This document shows, piece after piece, positions 39,261-49,130 of a DNA stretch of 64,000 nucleotides. The notes under the pieces are model-generated. The model had not been told where the DNA came from. It saw only the letters and a list, made by a program, of their open reading frames with translations, and did not search any database. The stretch is taken from positions 3,694,780 to 3,758,779 of the forward strand of contig NZ_JOJP01000001.1 of the NCBI RefSeq assembly GCF_000710775.1. Direction: 5' to 3'. Each line of letters begins with the position of its first letter. Position 1 is the stretch's first letter. The DNA comes from Endozoicomonas elysicola (GTDB lineage Bacteria > Pseudomonadota > Gammaproteobacteria > Pseudomonadales > Endozoicomonadaceae). The position numbers and the translations under genes are program-made.

Positions 39261-42128
39261 ATGGAAAAGACGTTCAACCCCCAAGCCATCGAACGCACGC
39301 TGTATCAAAATTGGGAAGAGAAAGGCTATTTCGCGCCAGCTTCTGACAAGCGCGGCGAAAGTAAGCCCTACTCAATCATGATTCCGCCTCCCAACGTCAC
39401 CGGCAGCCTGCACATGGGTCATGCTTTTCAAGATTCCATTATGGACGCCCTGACCCGCTACCACCGGATGAAAGGCTGTAACACTTTATGGCAAGTAGGT
39501 ACTGATCACGCGGGTATCGCGACCCAAATGGTGGTTGAGCGCAAGATTCTGGCAGAAGAAGGCAAAACCCGTCATGACTACGGCCGTGAAGCGTTCACCG
39601 ACAAAATCTGGGAGTGGAAAGAAGAGTCCGGTGGCACCATCACCCGCCAGCTTCGTCGTCTGGGTGCCTCTGTTGATTGGGACACAGAACGCTTTACGAT
39701 GGACAAAGGCTTCTATGCCGCAGTTCAGGAAGTATTTGTACGCTTGTATGAAGACGATTTGATCTATCGCGGCAAGCGTTTGGTTAACTGGGATCCAAAA
39801 CTGCACACTGCCATCTCAGACCTTGAAGTAGAGAACAAAGAAGTTAAAGGCAACATGTGGCATCTCCGCTATCCACTGGCGGATGGCGAGAAAACCGCAG
39901 AAGGCAAAGATTACATAGTGGTTGCCACCACCCGTCCGGAAACCATGCTGGGTGATACCGGTGTGGCTGTTAACCCGGAAGATGAGCGTTACAAAGCCCT
40001 GATCGGAAAAGAGGTTATTCTGCCCCTGGTTAACCGTCGAATCCCGATTGTTGCCGACGATCACGCCGACATGGAAAAAGGCACCGGCTGCGTAAAAATC
40101 ACCCCGGCACACGACTTTAATGACAATGAAGTCGGCAAGCGCTGCAACCTGCCCATGATCAATATCATGACTCTGAACGGTGATATCCGCCAGCAGGGTG
40201 AAGCCTACAATATCGACGGCACCTTGAATCAATCTATCGACACCTCGATTCCTGAAGCTTACCGGGGCATGGAGCGTTTCGCAGCTCGTAAGCAGATTGT
40301 TGCCGATCTGGATGCTCTTGGCCTGCTGGAAAAAATCGATGACCACACCCTGATGGTGCCCTATGGTGACCGTTCCGGCGTGGTTATTGAGCCTCTGCTG
40401 ACAGACCAGTGGTTTGTCCGTGCTGCACCGCTGGCCAAGCCGGCTATCGAAGCAGTAGAAGATGGGCGTATTCAGTTCGTACCCAAGCAGTATGAGAACA
40501 TGTACTTCTCATGGATGCGCGATATTCAGGACTGGTGCATCTCCCGTCAACTCTGGTGGGGACACCGTATCCCTGCCTGGTACGATGATAAAGGCAACGT
40601 CTACGTAGGCCGTACTGAAGAAGAGGTTCGGGAGAAAAACAACATCCCCGCTCCCGTGGTATTAAGGCAGGACGATGACGTTCTCGACACCTGGTTCTCC
40701 TCTGCACTCTGGACTTTTGGTACCCTGGGCTGGCCAGAGCAGACCGACCGTCTGAACACCTTCCACCCTACCGATGTGCTGGTCACCGGTTTTGACATCA
40801 TCTTCTTCTGGGTAGCCCGGATGATCATGATGACCATGCACTTCATGAAAGATGAAGACGGCAAGCCACAGGTACCATTTAAGCACGTATACGTGACCGG
40901 CCTGATCCGTGATGAGCATGGTGACAAGATGTCCAAATCCAAGGGTAACGTCCTTGACCCTCTGGATATGATTGACGGTATTGACCTGGAGTCACTGGTT
41001 GAGAAACGCTGCGGCAACATGATGCAACCCCAGCTGGCCGCAAAAATTGAGAAACGTACCCGTAACACCTTCCCTGAAGGTATTGCAGCCCACGGTACCG
41101 ATGCACTGCGTTTCACCCTTTACTCTCTGGCTTCCACCGGCCGAGACATTAACTGGGATATGAATCGTCTGGAAGGGTACCGGAACTTCTGTAACAAGGT
41201 CTGGAATGCCGCTAACTATGTAAAAATGAACACAGACGATCAAGACTGTGGCACAAACGATGAGCCTGTTGAACTGACACTGGCAGACCGCTGGATCGTC
41301 TCTCGCCTGCAGCGCCTTGAAACACAGATAGCCAAGAACCTCTCAGAATTCAGACTGGATCATGCTTCCCAGAACCTCTATGACTTCATCTGGAATGAAT
41401 ACTGTGCGTGGTATCTGGAGCTGTCCAAGCCTGTTCTCTGGGATGAGAGTGCACCAGCAGAACGTAAGCGTGGCACCCGCCGAACCCTGGTGAGAGTACT
41501 GGAAACCATAACTCGACTGGCTCACCCATTCATGCCGTACATCACCGAAGAGATCTGGCAGAACATCAAGGTCAGTGCTGGTGTGGAAGGTGACACCCTG
41601 ATGCTGCAGAGTTATCCAGTTGCCGACACATCGCGGATTGATGAAAAAGCAGAACAGGATATTGAATGGTTAAAATCATTCATTACCGGCATCCGTAATA
41701 TCCGCGCCGAACTGAATATCGGTCCAGGCAAGCCATTGAATGTATTGCTGCGTAATACCTCTGCGGCTGATGAAGCGCGCCTGAACGAAAACCAGACATT
41801 CCTGAAATCCCTGGCCAAGCTTGAAACCATTCAGGTTCTGGCCGCAGGCGAGGAAGCCCCTATGGCCACCACTCAACTGGTTGGTTCCATGGAAGTTCTG
41901 GTGCCAATGGCAGGCCTGATCGATAAGAATAAGGAAGCCGCTCGACTCAACAAGGAGATCGCTCGACTGACCAAAGAAGTGTCTATCTTCGAAGGCAAGC
42001 TGAATAACGAGAAGTTTATCAGCAAGGCGCCGGCAGACGTGGTTGAAAAAGAGAAGGCAAAGCTGATTGATGCCCAAACGGCGAAAACCAAACTGGAAGA
42101 ACAGCTGGAAGCCATCAAGGCTCTGTAA
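39261..42128 (+). CDS. valS: Valyl-tRNA synthetase
   Basis: 955 residues, close to the 951 of E. coli ValS. A class I aminoacyl-tRNA synthetase charging tRNA-Val, with an editing domain against mischarged threonine. The HIGH-type motif is [13 protein letters not shown] near residue 43 and the KMSKS motif lies in [13 protein letters not shown]. The C-terminal coiled-coil arm ([17 protein letters not shown] region) is present. The frame is open to 39156, but the family start METFNP-like sequence begins at ATG 39261. It ends just before a strong bidirectional terminator. Confidence 0.97.
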   Translation: MEKTFNPQAIERTLYQNWEEKGYFAPASDKRGESKPYSIMIPPPNVTGSLHMGHAFQDSIMDALTRYHRMKGCNTLWQVGTDHAGIATQMVVERKILAEEGKTRHDYGREAFTDKIWEWKEESGGTITRQLRRLGASVDWDTERFTMDKGFYAAVQEVFVRLYEDDLIYRGKRLVNWDPKLHTAISDLEVENKEVKGNMWHLRYPLADGEKTAEGKDYIVVATTRPETMLGDTGVAVNPEDERYKALIGKEVILPLVNRRIPIVADDHADMEKGTGCVKITPAHDFNDNEVGKRCNLPMINIMTLNGDIRQQGEAYNIDGTLNQSIDTSIPEAYRGMERFAARKQIVADLDALGLLEKIDDHTLMVPYGDRSGVVIEPLLTDQWFVRAAPLAKPAIEAVEDGRIQFVPKQYENMYFSWMRDIQDWCISRQLWWGHRIPAWYDDKGNVYVGRTEEEVREKNNIPAPVVLRQDDDVLDTWFSSALWTFGTLGWPEQTDRLNTFHPTDVLVTGFDIIFFWVARMIMMTMHFMKDEDGKPQVPFKHVYVTGLIRDEHGDKMSKSKGNVLDPLDMIDGIDLESLVEKRCGNMMQPQLAAKIEKRTRNTFPEGIAAHGTDALRFTLYSLASTGRDINWDMNRLEGYRNFCNKVWNAANYVKMNTDDQDCGTNDEPVELTLADRWIVSRLQRLETQIAKNLSEFRLDHASQNLYDFIWNEYCAWYLELSKPVLWDESAPAERKRGTRRTLVRVLETITRLAHPFMPYITEEIWQNIKVSAGVEGDTLMLQSYPVADTSRIDEKAEQDIEWLKSFITGIRNIRAELNIGPGKPLNVLLRNTSAADEARLNENQTFLKSLAKLETIQVLAAGEEAPMATTQLVGSMEVLVPMAGLIDKNKEAARLNKEIARLTKEVSIFEGKLNNEKFISKAPADVVEKEKAKLIDAQTAKTKLEEQLEAIKAL

Positions 42129-42163
42129 ATCAGAGCCCTGTGCTTTTCGGTAAGTAAGCAAAC

Positions 42164-42195
42164 AAAAAAGGCTGCATTCAATGCAGCCTTTTTTT
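42164..42195. terminator. Bidirectional Rho-independent terminator between valS and emrD
   Basis: AAAAAAGGCTGCAT (42164-42177) pairs with ATGCAGCCTTTTTT (42181-42194) around a 3-nt loop, giving A- and T-runs on both flanks. It can stop both valS and the convergent emrD. Confidence 0.92.
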
Positions 42196-42208
42196 ATTGA
42201 TACATAAT

Positions 42209-43399
42209 CTAAACCGTTGCACGACCAGCAGCAGGTGCCAGTAGAATACGCACGGTCATAACCACCAGCAAGGTCAATACACAGAGAATAGCGGCTACCG
42301 GCACCTGACTGGCCATAGGGATACTGGCTGCCACCAGCGTTACCAGACCACCGCCCAGGTTTTGCATACCACCAAGCACCGCACCAGCTACACCGGCATT
42401 TTCCGGGAATGGCTCAAGTGCAGCAGTCGTTGCGGTAGGAAACAGCAGCCCTGACCCAAGGAAATAGAGTGTTGCCGGCACCAGAATCACCCAAGCATTC
42501 AGATACCCCATCAGACCTGCCACCAGCATACTGCCCGAGCCAATAACCAACATCACCACACCTCGACCAATGATGCTTTCCAGACTGTGTTTCTTTGCCA
42601 TCTGTCCCGCCAGCCAGGAACCAAACAGGTAACCAGGGATCGGAATCACAAACAGAACACTGATCACTCGTGGATCAAGCCCCATCAGTTCACCAAACAG
42701 CACACCCGCAGCGGCTTCAAATACCGCAATACCGGCAAAGGTGGCCACCAGTGAGATCATAAAACCATTGAACTGCACATTACTCAGAACATAACGATAA
42801 CTGGCCAGTGCCCCCATAGACCGTTTACCAACATTTTTATGGGTCTCACCAAAACGCCCTAGCACCAGAAGCCAGACCAGTACACCGAAGCCCGTCAGAA
42901 ACCAGAAACTGGCCTGCCAGCCAAAAGCTGTACCCAGAAACCCACCCAGCATAGGTGCCATAAGCGGTGTAAAAATCAGCGCCATGCTGATGTAGCTGTT
43001 AGCCCTTTGCAAGTGAAGCCCGCTGTATAGGTCACGCATGACCGTACGCGCCATCACTCCACCAACGCCGGTTCCCATTCCCTGAACAAAACTGGCCAGC
43101 AGCAGCATTTCAAAGCTATGGGCAAAGCTGCCAATCAGCGAGCCAGCAATAAAAATCACCAGACCAATTAACATTAACGGCTTACGGCCAAAACGATCCG
43201 ACAAAGGGCCATACAAAAACTGTGAAATCCCATAAGGAATCAGGTAGAGGGCAATTGCCGCCTGAACTGTCCCTGGCACTACCCCGAAGTCCGCCGCCAT
43301 CTGAGACATGGTCGGTACATAAATCGTATTGGTCAGCTGGCCACAAGCCGTCAGCACCACGATGACAAACAGTACCTGGAAAAACCCCTGTTGTTTCAT
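42209..43399 (-). CDS. emrD: EmrD-like multidrug efflux MFS transporter
   Basis: 396 residues, against 394 in E. coli EmrD, a 12-helix drug/H+ antiporter of the major facilitator superfamily in the inner membrane. EmrD-like blocks are GQLTNTIYVPTMSQMA, YGISQFLYGPLSDRFGRKP (MFS motif A), the QGMGTGVGGVMARTVMRDLY block and EPFPENAGVAGAVLGG. It is monocistronic, convergent with valS, with 440 bp upstream that should hold its promoter. Substrates in this organism are unknown. Confidence 0.9.
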   Translation of the reverse strand: MKQQGFFQVLFVIVVLTACGQLTNTIYVPTMSQMAADFGVVPGTVQAAIALYLIPYGISQFLYGPLSDRFGRKPLMLIGLVIFIAGSLIGSFAHSFEMLLLASFVQGMGTGVGGVMARTVMRDLYSGLHLQRANSYISMALIFTPLMAPMLGGFLGTAFGWQASFWFLTGFGVLVWLLVLGRFGETHKNVGKRSMGALASYRYVLSNVQFNGFMISLVATFAGIAVFEAAAGVLFGELMGLDPRVISVLFVIPIPGYLFGSWLAGQMAKKHSLESIIGRGVVMLVIGSGSMLVAGLMGYLNAWVILVPATLYFLGSGLLFPTATTAALEPFPENAGVAGAVLGGMQNLGGGLVTLVAASIPMASQVPVAAILCVLTLLVVMTVRILLAPAAGRATV

Positions 43400-43837
43400 T
43401 ACCCCAATCTCACCAAACTGAAAACCAAAGAGCCACTGCCCACCTCAATGGATAGGTCAGAGAAATTAAAAATGTACTTCCCTGAAACCGCTCAGGCTTC
43501 AGGGCTAACAAAGATAAGTGTTGCTTAACAACTCAGAGATCAGGACTGATCCTGAGTACATCGCCCGTAACTGATAGAAAGACTGTTTTTATTGTTTCAT
43601 CAGACTATTAGTAAGAAATGAGACGATTGTTTTGCTCAAAATGTAATCACATCTACCGCTACCGGCAATGGGTAGAGAGCGCAAGACTTAATAAACATAA
43701 AATAACCCTACCAAATAACACATCAGCAGATATTGACACCGAATAAATGACTTAAGTCAGAAATTAAACAACAGATAACTGACATTAATCAGCAAATATA
43801 ACGAAAAATCCACCATTGATATGAAACTCTGTTCGAC
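43400..43837. other. Intergenic region upstream of emrD
   Basis: A 438-bp gap holding the emrD promoter and the 3' flank of the LysR gene. The only distinct site is a 12-bp palindrome, TGACTTAAGTCA, at 43748-43759. No RNA gene or repeat was recognised. Confidence 0.45.
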
Positions 43838-44740
43838 CTACTCTCCCAGCAGCTGCATAAATTTTTCCCTGAGCAGGTCACGCAGCAGTAATACCGCTGG
43901 CGTAATCTGCTGCCGTCCCGGGCAAATCAAGTTCAAAGTGATCCTGGGTGTCTGATAATCTGGCAATAATACCACCAGCCTCCCAGCCCTGAGGTCACGC
44001 GCCATATCCAACCGGGATTTGCAGGCAATCCCTTTACCGGCGAGGCACCAGCGACGCACAATATCGCTGTCATTGGCGGACCGGTTTCCGGAAACGGGTA
44101 TTCTGATACGTTCCTGGTCGGCTTTAGACGTCAACTCCCAGACATCATCCAACCGGTTATTCATCTGAAACAACAGACAGTTATGTTTTTGCAGATCATC
44201 AGGCATCTCCGGCATACCGAATGCGGCCAGGTAAGCCGGTGATGCACAGAGAACCCGGTCGATGGTAGCCAGTGTAAAAGCTACCATGGAAGAATCTTTC
44301 AGTTCGCCATAGCGAATTACCAGATCAACACGATCCAGGTAGAAATCCGTCAATGAATCGCCTAACAGGAGGTTAATGGACAGATCAGGATGAGAATCCA
44401 TGATTTCATCCATCCACTCCAGCAAGAGGTTACGACCCAGATCTGAAGGGGCTGAAACCCTCAGCTCACCGGCAACTTTGCCTGACAGTGCATGGATGGA
44501 TGCCCGACCAGCTTCCAGGCTTTGCAGGGCCTCCCGGCAATAGGTAAGAAATCGCTCCCCTTCCGCCGTCAACCGCAACTGTCTAGTTGAACGAATCAAC
44601 AGTTGAACCTTCAACTGTTTTTCCAGTCTTTTCAATGCAGCACTGGCGGTTGCTGTGGTGATATCAAGCTGCTCGGCTGCACGGGTGATACTGCCACTGT
44701 CAGCGGTATGAACAAAAAGAGCCAGGTCGTCTGTATTCAT
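43838..44740 (-). CDS. LysR-family transcriptional regulator
   Basis: 300 residues. An N-terminal winged helix-turn-helix (LALFVHTADSGSITRAAEQL, then ASAALKRLEKQL) is followed by the two-lobed effector-binding domain of LysR-type regulators. ATG 44740 is preferred to the in-frame TTG 44746. It diverges from the oxidoreductase operon starting at 44860 across about 120 bp containing a palindrome, the standard layout for a LysR regulator controlling its neighbour. It probably activates the oxidoreductase-monooxygenase-SDR genes. The inducer is unknown. Confidence 0.9.
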   Translation of the reverse strand: MNTDDLALFVHTADSGSITRAAEQLDITTATASAALKRLEKQLKVQLLIRSTRQLRLTAEGERFLTYCREALQSLEAGRASIHALSGKVAGELRVSAPSDLGRNLLLEWMDEIMDSHPDLSINLLLGDSLTDFYLDRVDLVIRYGELKDSSMVAFTLATIDRVLCASPAYLAAFGMPEMPDDLQKHNCLLFQMNNRLDDVWELTSKADQERIRIPVSGNRSANDSDIVRRWCLAGKGIACKSRLDMARDLRAGRLVVLLPDYQTPRITLNLICPGRQQITPAVLLLRDLLREKFMQLLGE

Positions 44741-44742
44741 TA

Positions 44743-44757
44743 TCAAAAATATTTTGA
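44743..44757. promoter_or_regulatory. LysR-type operator candidate
   Basis: TCAAAAATATTTTGA is a perfect 6-bp inverted repeat with a 3-bp spacer and contains a T-N11-A pattern typical of LysR sites. It abuts the lysR start codon in the divergent promoter region. Confidence 0.5.
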
Positions 44758-44859
44758 ATATGTTTCAAGAATTACCGCGTTTATAACACAACGGCTTTCA
44801 CCAATAATACCAACATCCATTCGCTGAACATGAACAGTCAAGATAAACGGAGCGTTGAG

Positions 44860-45912
44860 ATGAAAGCTATCGGTTACCTGCAACCCAAAACTATTGATCA
44901 ACAAGACGCCTTAATGGATATTGACCTGCCAATGCCGCAGGTTTCGAACCGGGATCTAATGGTCAAAGTGAAAGCCATATCCGTAAACCCGGTGGACACT
45001 AAAATTAGAGCTAATGTCGGCTCTGAAGATGGACAGTACAAAGTGCTGGGATGGGATGCAGTCGGAGAAGTGGTAGCCATCGGTGATCAGGTTGAACTCT
45101 TTAATGTGGGCGATGAAGTCTGGTACGCTGGCGACCTTACCCGGCAGGGGTCAAATGCAGAGTACCAGTTAGTGGATGAACGCATTACCGGCTTGAAGCC
45201 CAAGTCACTTTCCAATGCCGAAGCGGCGGCCATGCCACTGACCACAATCACCGCCTGGGAACTGCTGTTTGATCGTCTTGACTTCTCTCCACTGTTCGCT
45301 GGCAACGACAGCCAGGTGGCTGAGAAAACGTCCGGCATGCCCAAACCACGCATTCTGATCATTGGTGCTGCCGGTGGTGTTGGCTCCATCCTGACTCAAC
45401 TGGCAGCAAAGCTGACCAGTGCTACCGTGATTGGCACTGCCTCTCGCCCGGAAAGTCAGGCATGGGTGAGTGATCTGGGCGCAGACCACGTGATCGATCA
45501 TTCGAAACCACTACAGCCACAACTCGAAGCCATCGGTATCAGTGATGTCAGTCACGTGATCAGCCTGACCCACACAGACCAGCATTTTGACCAACTGGTT
45601 GAAGTACTTGCTCCTCAGGGCAAACTGGCACTGATTGATGATCCACAATCCAATATCGACATATTGAAGTTAAAAAGAAAGTCACTATCACTGCATTGGG
45701 AGTTCATGTATACCCGGTCAATGTTCAACACCTGGGATATGCAGAAACAGCATGACCTGCTGAGCACCATGTCACAGCTGATTGATGATGGCGTGATCAA
45801 GACCACGTTAGGAAATCACTACGGCAGGATCAATGCCACGAATCTGAAGCGGGCTCATGAGCATCTCGAGAGCCATAACGCGGTGGGCAAAATCGTACTC
45901 GAAGGCTTTTAA
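44860..45912 (+). CDS. Zinc-type alcohol dehydrogenase-like / quinone oxidoreductase family protein
   Basis: 350 residues of the medium-chain dehydrogenase/reductase superfamily, resembling the zinc-binding ADH-like branch that acts on quinones or reactive carbonyls with NAD(P)H. The N-terminal GroES-like domain (SVNPVDTKIRANVG, then the VLGWDAVGEVVAIGDQV segment) is followed by a Rossmann fold with ILIIGAAGGVGSI. The typical catalytic zinc cysteine/histidine set is not evident. ATG 44860 is used because GGAG lies 7 nt upstream; the frame is open to 44830. It is first in a three-gene operon divergent from a LysR regulator. Confidence 0.87.
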   Translation: MKAIGYLQPKTIDQQDALMDIDLPMPQVSNRDLMVKVKAISVNPVDTKIRANVGSEDGQYKVLGWDAVGEVVAIGDQVELFNVGDEVWYAGDLTRQGSNAEYQLVDERITGLKPKSLSNAEAAAMPLTTITAWELLFDRLDFSPLFAGNDSQVAEKTSGMPKPRILIIGAAGGVGSILTQLAAKLTSATVIGTASRPESQAWVSDLGADHVIDHSKPLQPQLEAIGISDVSHVISLTHTDQHFDQLVEVLAPQGKLALIDDPQSNIDILKLKRKSLSLHWEFMYTRSMFNTWDMQKQHDLLSTMSQLIDDGVIKTTLGNHYGRINATNLKRAHEHLESHNAVGKIVLEGF

Positions 45913-45946
45913 GCAGTCACAATGAGTGGTCAACCAGGGATAAGTC

Positions 45947-46240
45947 ATGAGCAAACCATTAACCATCGTCGCACGCATAGAAGCCAGAGCCGGAAAGATT
46001 GATCAGGTAAACAAGGCCCTGCTGAAACTGATAGAGCCAACCCGGCAGGAAAAGGGTTGTATTCAGTATGACCTGCATCAGGACAACGAAAACCCGGAGG
46101 TGTTCCTCTTTTATGAGATCTGGGAATCAAGAGCTCTCTGGCAGGCACACATGAACAATGAGCACTTGAAAGTTTATATGAAAGAGACAGAGGGAGCCGT
46201 GGAAAGCTTTACACTGAATGAAATGAGCAGAATCGATTAA
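45947..46240 (+). CDS. Antibiotic biosynthesis monooxygenase (YgiN-like quinol monooxygenase)
   Basis: 97 residues with the ABM ferredoxin-like fold. The opening strand TIVARIEARAGKID, the central EPTRQEKGCIQYDLHQD-type segment and the FLFYEIWESRALWQAHMNNEHL stretch with its conserved Trp and His are typical of YgiN-like quinol monooxygenases. These cofactor-independent enzymes oxidise quinols or hydroxylate small aromatics. It lies 34 bp after the oxidoreductase gene on the same strand, so a joint role in quinone or electrophile metabolism is plausible. Confidence 0.88.
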   Translation: MSKPLTIVARIEARAGKIDQVNKALLKLIEPTRQEKGCIQYDLHQDNENPEVFLFYEIWESRALWQAHMNNEHLKVYMKETEGAVESFTLNEMSRID

Positions 46241-46268
46241 GAACCTGATGCTATTAACGGATTTGATT

Positions 46269-47078
46269 ATGAAAAAAACGATACTGGTGACAGGCTCAAC
46301 CGATGGCATCGGACTGGCAACGGCTCGGACGCTGATTGAAATGGGTCATCATGTCCTGATTCATGGACGGAGTGCCAGCAAGCTGAAAGAGGCAGAACTT
46401 CAGCTTGCAAAACTGACCACTGATGGCGCTATTGAAAGTTACCTTGCTGACCTTTCCAACATGGATGATGTGACTGCCATGACAAAAGCCATCGCGGAAC
46501 GTCATCATCGACTGGATGCGGTCATCAACAATGCAGGTATTTTCAAAGTCAGTGAACCGGTTACCCGTGATGGCCTGGATGTCCGGTTTGCAGTCAATGC
46601 CATTGCGCCCTATTTGTTAACCAGACAACTGATGCCATTACTGGATGCTTCCAGCAGGGTTATCAATCTCTCATCGGCGGCTCAGGCACCAGTCAACCTG
46701 AAAGCCCTGACCGGAGATGTCCGGTTAGAGGACGATCTGACCGCCTACGCTCAGAGCAAGCTGGCGCTGACTGTATGGTCTCATGTAATGGCGGAATCCA
46801 TGGGCGAATCCGGGCCAGTGATTATTGCCATTAATCCAGGGTCACTACTGGGCAGCAAGATGGTAAAAGAAGGATTCGGCGTTGCCGGTGGCGATATCTC
46901 TATCGGTGCGGATATCCTGTGTCGCGCGGCACTGTCGGAGGAGTTTGCAACGGCATCCGGTCGTTATTTCGATAACGATATCGGACAGTTTTCAACACCA
47001 CATACTGATGCCTTGAATCAACAGAAAAATAAGGCGGTGGTCGACACTATCGAAGCGATTCTATCAACGCAGGTATAA
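46269..47078 (+). CDS. Short-chain dehydrogenase/reductase
   Basis: 269 residues of the classical SDR family. TGSTDGIGLA is the NAD(P)-binding glycine motif, NNAG is present in the middle, Ser is in VINLSSAAQ, and the catalytic Tyr-x-x-x-Lys is YAQSK. The start is ATG 46269, which places the glycine motif near residue 8 as usual; an in-frame ATG exists at 46248. It is the last gene of the LysR-linked operon and is followed by a terminator. Substrate unknown. Confidence 0.9.
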   Translation: MKKTILVTGSTDGIGLATARTLIEMGHHVLIHGRSASKLKEAELQLAKLTTDGAIESYLADLSNMDDVTAMTKAIAERHHRLDAVINNAGIFKVSEPVTRDGLDVRFAVNAIAPYLLTRQLMPLLDASSRVINLSSAAQAPVNLKALTGDVRLEDDLTAYAQSKLALTVWSHVMAESMGESGPVIIAINPGSLLGSKMVKEGFGVAGGDISIGADILCRAALSEEFATASGRYFDNDIGQFSTPHTDALNQQKNKAVVDTIEAILSTQV

Positions 47079-47090
47079 ATTGGCAGGTAT

Positions 47091-47119
47091 CCGTGGCTGA
47101 GAGTCTCAGCTGCGGTTTT
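47091..47119 (+). terminator. Terminator of the oxidoreductase operon
   Basis: CCGTGGCTGAG (47091-47101) pairs with CTCAGCTGCGG (47105-47115), allowing two G-U pairs, and is followed by TTTT. It lies between convergent genes. Confidence 0.7.
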
Positions 47120-47137
47120 CACTGAATTGTCCCATCA

Positions 47138-47755
47138 CTACTGAAATAGCTGCTTCTCTGATATTGGAGCACAAACAAGCTCTTTCAATGATCGGAAACA
47201 ACGGTTTGATGGAATACGAGATAACGCTCTCAAAAAATAGAGAAAAGCAGAATCATGATAGTTTGAGGAGTGGGGGTTCATGAAGCCGTGCAGAAAATCT
47301 GACCGTAGCAACTCAACATGTTGCTTTTTCTCAACCACGTCTATCAACTCAGACACAGCAAAGTGCTTTTCCTCTTTCGGAAACACCAGGTACATCGGGA
47401 AAGCTGGCTCGATGTGGGAATCATGACGAATTTGCGATCCATAAAAGCCCACAGCGCCAGAAACCCTTGACGCAGCAGGTTTCTCAGAAAACTTCCAAAT
47501 GGCAGATGCTCCAACGCTGAAGCCAAGGAGGCTCACCTGATGGTCAGAAATCGCGATTTTTTCAGCCAGCTTGTTAGTGTATGCGTTCAGACCTACTTCG
47601 GAGCAGAAGCAGTTATACGCCTCAGATTCACTAGTAAACCCCATGTTTTTTCCATCATAAGGATCAACCAGCTCAACATTGCCTGGAATCAGCGAGATGA
47701 GTTCTTCCAGTGCCGCCGTTAGTCCAAAAATATCTGACACAATAAGACGCTTCAT
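47138..47755 (-). CDS. Dienelactone hydrolase-like alpha/beta hydrolase
   Basis: 205 residues with an alpha/beta-hydrolase pattern: nucleophile elbow GFSVG, an aspartate-rich YDGK region early on, and a late histidine in FLHGFMNP. The order and the HGF-type His motif fit dienelactone hydrolase-like enzymes, which cleave esters or lactones. The protein has an extra C-terminal tail after the histidine. It is convergent with the SDR operon, with the membrane protein gene just upstream on the same strand. The natural substrate cannot be inferred. Confidence 0.75.
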   Translation of the reverse strand: MKRLIVSDIFGLTAALEELISLIPGNVELVDPYDGKNMGFTSESEAYNCFCSEVGLNAYTNKLAEKIAISDHQVSLLGFSVGASAIWKFSEKPAASRVSGAVGFYGSQIRHDSHIEPAFPMYLVFPKEEKHFAVSELIDVVEKKQHVELLRSDFLHGFMNPHSSNYHDSAFLYFLRALSRIPSNRCFRSLKELVCAPISEKQLFQ

Positions 47756-47783
47756 GATTTTCCGGTATTCTTTTCACCCCAGT

Positions 47784-48155
47784 TCACATCATGGCACCAA
47801 GTATCATTAAGGAAAAAGTATAATAAGCATAAATGGCTAATAATACCTCAGCAGTAGCTGCAATGAACTCAGTAGGCCTTGAAAGCACCCCAAGAAAACC
47901 AAACTGTCCAGAATAGTTATCCTGTGTATCCAGAAAAAACTCCGTGAGTAATAAAAATAGCGTAAAAACGCTCACATTCTCCCCTCGTTTATACAGCCCC
48001 TTTTTAGTCAGATAAATGGTAGGTGCAACCAGAAGATACACAAAATAGAAAAAAGCAACGGCAGGAAAAAGCACACTTAAAAAGACATTGTTGCTTGATA
48101 AATCAGTATGAATTACCGATTGGAAGCAAAGAAACATAGTCAAGAGCCGGATCAT
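47784..48155 (-). CDS. Unknown small membrane protein
   Basis: 123 residues with three or four hydrophobic segments (LTMFLCFQSVI, SVLFPAVAFFYFVYLLVAPTIY, FTLFLLLTEFFL and TAEVLLAIYAYYTFSLMILG). I do not recognise a family. It sits 28 bp upstream of the dienelactone hydrolase-like gene on the same strand, so the two may be cotranscribed. Location in the inner membrane is inferred from hydrophobicity. Confidence 0.6.
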   Translation of the reverse strand: MIRLLTMFLCFQSVIHTDLSSNNVFLSVLFPAVAFFYFVYLLVAPTIYLTKKGLYKRGENVSVFTLFLLLTEFFLDTQDNYSGQFGFLGVLSRPTEFIAATAEVLLAIYAYYTFSLMILGAMM

Positions 48156-48288
48156 AAATTCCCTTTACTGTGGCCAACTGGAGCCTTACTCAAAAGCCTG
48201 TTGGTTAAAAAGAACATCCCATGTTGCTTCAAACACCACCATTCAACAAATAATAACACACCAGAAAAAGCATGTGACTGAAAGCTTT

Positions 48289-48762
48289 CTACCTTTCCTT
48301 TGTTTCAAGCCTTTCTGTGACTTTTTGAATAACAGTATCAGGAGGAATCACCCCAGTTTTACTGAGCACACAACCGCGGGAAGTACCTTCCGCCACCACC
48401 CTGTCTTTGACCAGAAAAGTGTGCTGCATATGGAAGCTCTTATCATCCCAGTCAACAATCTTCATTTTCACTTCATATTTCTGAAAAGGCTTCAGTGGTT
48501 TTTTATACTTCATAGTATGCTCAGAGACTACAGGTATCCAACCCTCCTTATGCATGGTCCTGGCCAGACCTGTCCGGATAAACATATCCACTCTTGAGAG
48601 GTCACAAATGGTCAGGTATCGCCCATTGTTCATATGAATATTGATATCCAGATCATTAGGGAGCACTCTCAGTATCAGCGAATTTTCCGGTTTTACGACG
48701 GGTAGTCTTGGCTTGAAGAAAGATACCAGTAGTAGATAGATCATTCTGAATATTAAGCTCAT
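48289..48762 (-). CDS. Hot-dog fold acyl-CoA thioesterase-like protein
   Basis: 157 residues. A hydrophobic N-terminal stretch (LIFRMIYLLLVSFF) is followed by a hot-dog domain containing DLDINIHMNNGRYLTICDLSRVD, the helix-and-loop typical of 4HBT-type thioesterases. AGGAG lies 6 nt before ATG 48762, so that start is preferred over the open frame to 48825. Members of this branch hydrolyse acyl-CoA or related thioesters, often at the membrane. No linked pathway genes are visible. Confidence 0.82.
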   Translation of the reverse strand: MSLIFRMIYLLLVSFFKPRLPVVKPENSLILRVLPNDLDINIHMNNGRYLTICDLSRVDMFIRTGLARTMHKEGWIPVVSEHTMKYKKPLKPFQKYEVKMKIVDWDDKSFHMQHTFLVKDRVVAEGTSRGCVLSKTGVIPPDTVIQKVTERLETKER

Positions 48763-49130
48763 TCCACGCTCCTGAAAGTGATGAACAACCAATGCATTCA
48801 CCAGAGAATCTATGGGCTTTTTCATCCCTGGCTATAGGAAAAACCCTGTTATTTTTCTACGGTGCTCCAAGGCTACACATCATAGAGGTACAGCTAGAAG
48901 ACCAGCGACATTTAACACCACAATCTCAAAAGAATTCAATCAGTGTTAAAAAACCTTCAAATACATCAGCACTATCTGCCCCCTTAGACAGAGGTGGAAT
49001 GACTGATAAATCGCCCACTCCATGACTCTCTTCACAGAGTATAAATCCACAGATCACGTGGAATGAATGGATTCGCAAATAAAATAATTTGTTGTAGTAT
49101 GCGCCACCAATTTTTTCCGGGTAACAGCGC
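48763..49130. other. Intergenic region between divergent thioesterase and methyltransferase genes
   Basis: 368 bp with no recognised RNA gene, repeat or operator; it must contain two divergent promoters. Confidence 0.4.
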
